Source of the DNA: Caldilineaceae bacterium
GTDB taxonomy: Bacteria; Chloroflexota; Anaerolineae; Caldilineales; Caldilineaceae
Assembly: GCA_012032975.1 (NCBI GenBank)
Contig: JAAUPU010000180.1
Coordinates: 1-6,463 of the forward strand
Length of the DNA: 6,463 bases
Direction: 5' to 3'
The notes under the pieces were generated by a model. That model searched no databases. It was not told the DNA's origin and worked only from the letters and a program-made list of their open reading frames with translations. Shown piece by piece: positions 5,683 through 6,463 of the stretch (position 1 is the first letter of the stretch; each line of letters begins with the position of its first letter). Position numbers and translations under genes: made by a program.

Positions 5683-6354
5683 TTACTTCGCCACCATTGC
5701 AACAGAAACCAACGCTTGATAGATCTGCATCCGACCGACCAACGTGACCATACTCACAATAAGCAGCACGCCAATCATGACCCCAGCGTAACGCACCGAT
5801 GCGCGCGCTCCTATTCCGTCTCGCCGCAACATCATGGCCAACAACAGAGCCACAAAGCCTACCCAAAGCCCGAGCGCGATCAGGGCAAGTTCGTTGAGGG
5901 AAAGCCATGCGCTGCTTGCCGCCCCAATTTGGCGCAACAGTTCCGGGCCAGCCTGACCTTGGACCACGACATCGGTCTCGCCGATTTCGGACTGAACCCT
6001 TTTCAGCCCGTCGGCAATCGCCCGATCGCGAGGGGCAAGTTCCCGGGCAAAGCGCAGGCTCAAGAGCGCCTGCTCCAGGTTGCCAGCGTGATAGGCTGCC
6101 ACACCCAGATCAGCATAGAGCGAGGCATCGGCATAGCCCTGGTCCACCAACTTCTGGTAGGTCTGGCTGGCCAATTCATACTCGCCGTTCGCGTAGAGTT
6201 GCGCCGCGGTCTGGATCGTTGCGCTGGGATCTGGCGCGGCAGCCGTCGATTGCGCCCCGGTTGCCATCGGCGCAGCCAGGGTTGCGCTTGCTCCCCATGC
6301 GGCCAGTGCGAGTACAGTTAGGCAAATGGCTAGAAACGTTTTCATCTGGTTCAT
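5683..6354 (-). CDS. Membrane-anchored TPR protein, BatE-like
   Basis: This 223-residue protein has an N-terminal hydrophobic export signal or anchor (about 6-28), an Ala/Thr/Pro-rich linker (29-45), and two tetratricopeptide-like repeats (about 47-75, AAQLYANGEYELASQTYQKL; and 78-110, ADLGVAAYHAGNLEQALLSL). A linker leads to two transmembrane helices (about 154-176, beginning SLNELALIALGLWVG; and 189-207). TPR followed by this helix pair is the layout of BatE proteins in the aerotolerance/MoxR-VWA clusters, where the TPR part lies outside the cytoplasm. Many BatE relatives carry a further C-terminal domain, often SH3-like; here only about 16 residues follow the last helix. ATG 6354 has GGAAGG (6362-6367) seven bases upstream. 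A downstream in-frame ATG at residue 4 has no better site. Its role is probably envelope scaffolding, but no partner VWA or MoxR gene is visible in the window. Confidence 0.75.
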   Translation of the reverse strand: MNQMKTFLAICLTVLALAAWGASATLAAPMATGAQSTAAAPDPSATIQTAAQLYANGEYELASQTYQKLVDQGYADASLYADLGVAAYHAGNLEQALLSLRFARELAPRDRAIADGLKRVQSEIGETDVVVQGQAGPELLRQIGAASSAWLSLNELALIALGLWVGFVALLLAMMLRRDGIGARASVRYAGVMIGVLLIVSMVTLVGRMQIYQALVSVAMVAK

Positions 6355-6388
6355 CAGAATACCTTCCGAAGATTAGTGCAACGTGATG

Positions 6389-6432
6389 TGCGGATTGGGC
6401 TTCGATTGGTGTCCATCGAGCGCCAATCCGCA
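6389..6432. repeat. Long imperfect hairpin upstream of the TPR gene
   Basis: TGCGGATTGG (6389-6398) is perfectly complementary to CCAATCCGCA (6423-6432). The loop continues the pairing: TCGAT (6402-6406) with ATCGA (6415-6419), and TGG/CCA around a three-base loop as an alternative. The whole 44 bases can fold into one near-continuous hairpin about 22 bases before the TPR gene's Shine-Dalgarno. No T-tract follows on either strand, so it is better read as a leader structure or intergenic repeat than as a standard terminator. Confidence 0.6.
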
Positions 6433-6436
6433 TCGA

Positions 6437-6463
6437 CTAGCGACGTGAGAAGCTCTGTTCCAG
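6437..6463 (-). other. Possible last codons of an upstream gene cut by the window edge
   Basis: The minus strand at the right edge reads CTGGAACAGAGCTTCTCACG and continues to a TAG at 6437-6439, which would encode a C-terminus LEQSFSRR. A second frame stays open from the edge to a TGA overlapping ATG 6354 (TGATG) and would end in NLRKVF. The window does not show which, if either, is real. The hairpin at 6389-6432 slightly favours the first, since it would then lie between genes. Confidence 0.25.

Noticed and set aside
4569..5747. A 392-codon open frame on the plus strand, opposite the protease
   Set aside because: The opposite strand encodes a clear S41 protease with PDZ and serine motifs. 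The plus-strand product shows no family features.

Overview
The window is a single-strand neighbourhood: every gene I can support reads leftward on the minus strand. The base composition is fairly GC-rich, with several TTG starts. Protein details such as an S41 protease with an FGTGT motif, a HemK/PrmC with NLPY, and a KPYM-type phosphoribosyltransferase suggest a member of the Chloroflexota (Anaerolineae/Caldilineae-like). That placement is an inference from recognised family features, not from a marker-gene comparison.

Layout in transcription order (right to left): a possible few-codon end of an upstream gene and a long hairpin (6389-6432); a small membrane-anchored TPR protein resembling BatE (5683-6354); a PDZ-containing S41/CtpA-type protease with its own candidate promoter (4227-5549) and a strong 3' hairpin (4146-4179); a structured leader and candidate promoter; a purine-type phosphoribosyltransferase gene broken by one frameshift (3394-3959); prfA, encoding release factor 1, three bases further on (2311-3390); a 353-base spacer with a good sigma-70-like promoter inside an inverted repeat (2176-2220); an unrecognised 80-residue ORF with a strong Shine-Dalgarno (1715-1957) whose stop overlaps the TTG start of prmC (855-1718); a spacer with a perfect 14-bp inverted repeat (761-814); and a Cof-type HAD phosphatase that runs off the left edge (1-732).

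Functionally, prfA and prmC belong together: RF1 reads UAA/UAG stop codons and PrmC methylates the glutamine of its GGQ motif. Here they are separated by an extra promoter and a small ORF instead of being directly coupled. The phosphoribosyltransferase (purine salvage) and HAD phosphatase are metabolic neighbours. The TPR protein and the protease are both predicted to be membrane-tethered with domains outside the cytoplasm, so they may form an envelope pair.

The points most worth a second look are the frameshift in the phosphoribosyltransferase, the Lys-to-Thr change at the expected catalytic lysine of the S41 protease, the coupled small ORF before prmC, and the inverted repeats. I saw no tRNA, rRNA, CRISPR array, insertion sequence or obviously novel multi-gene system.
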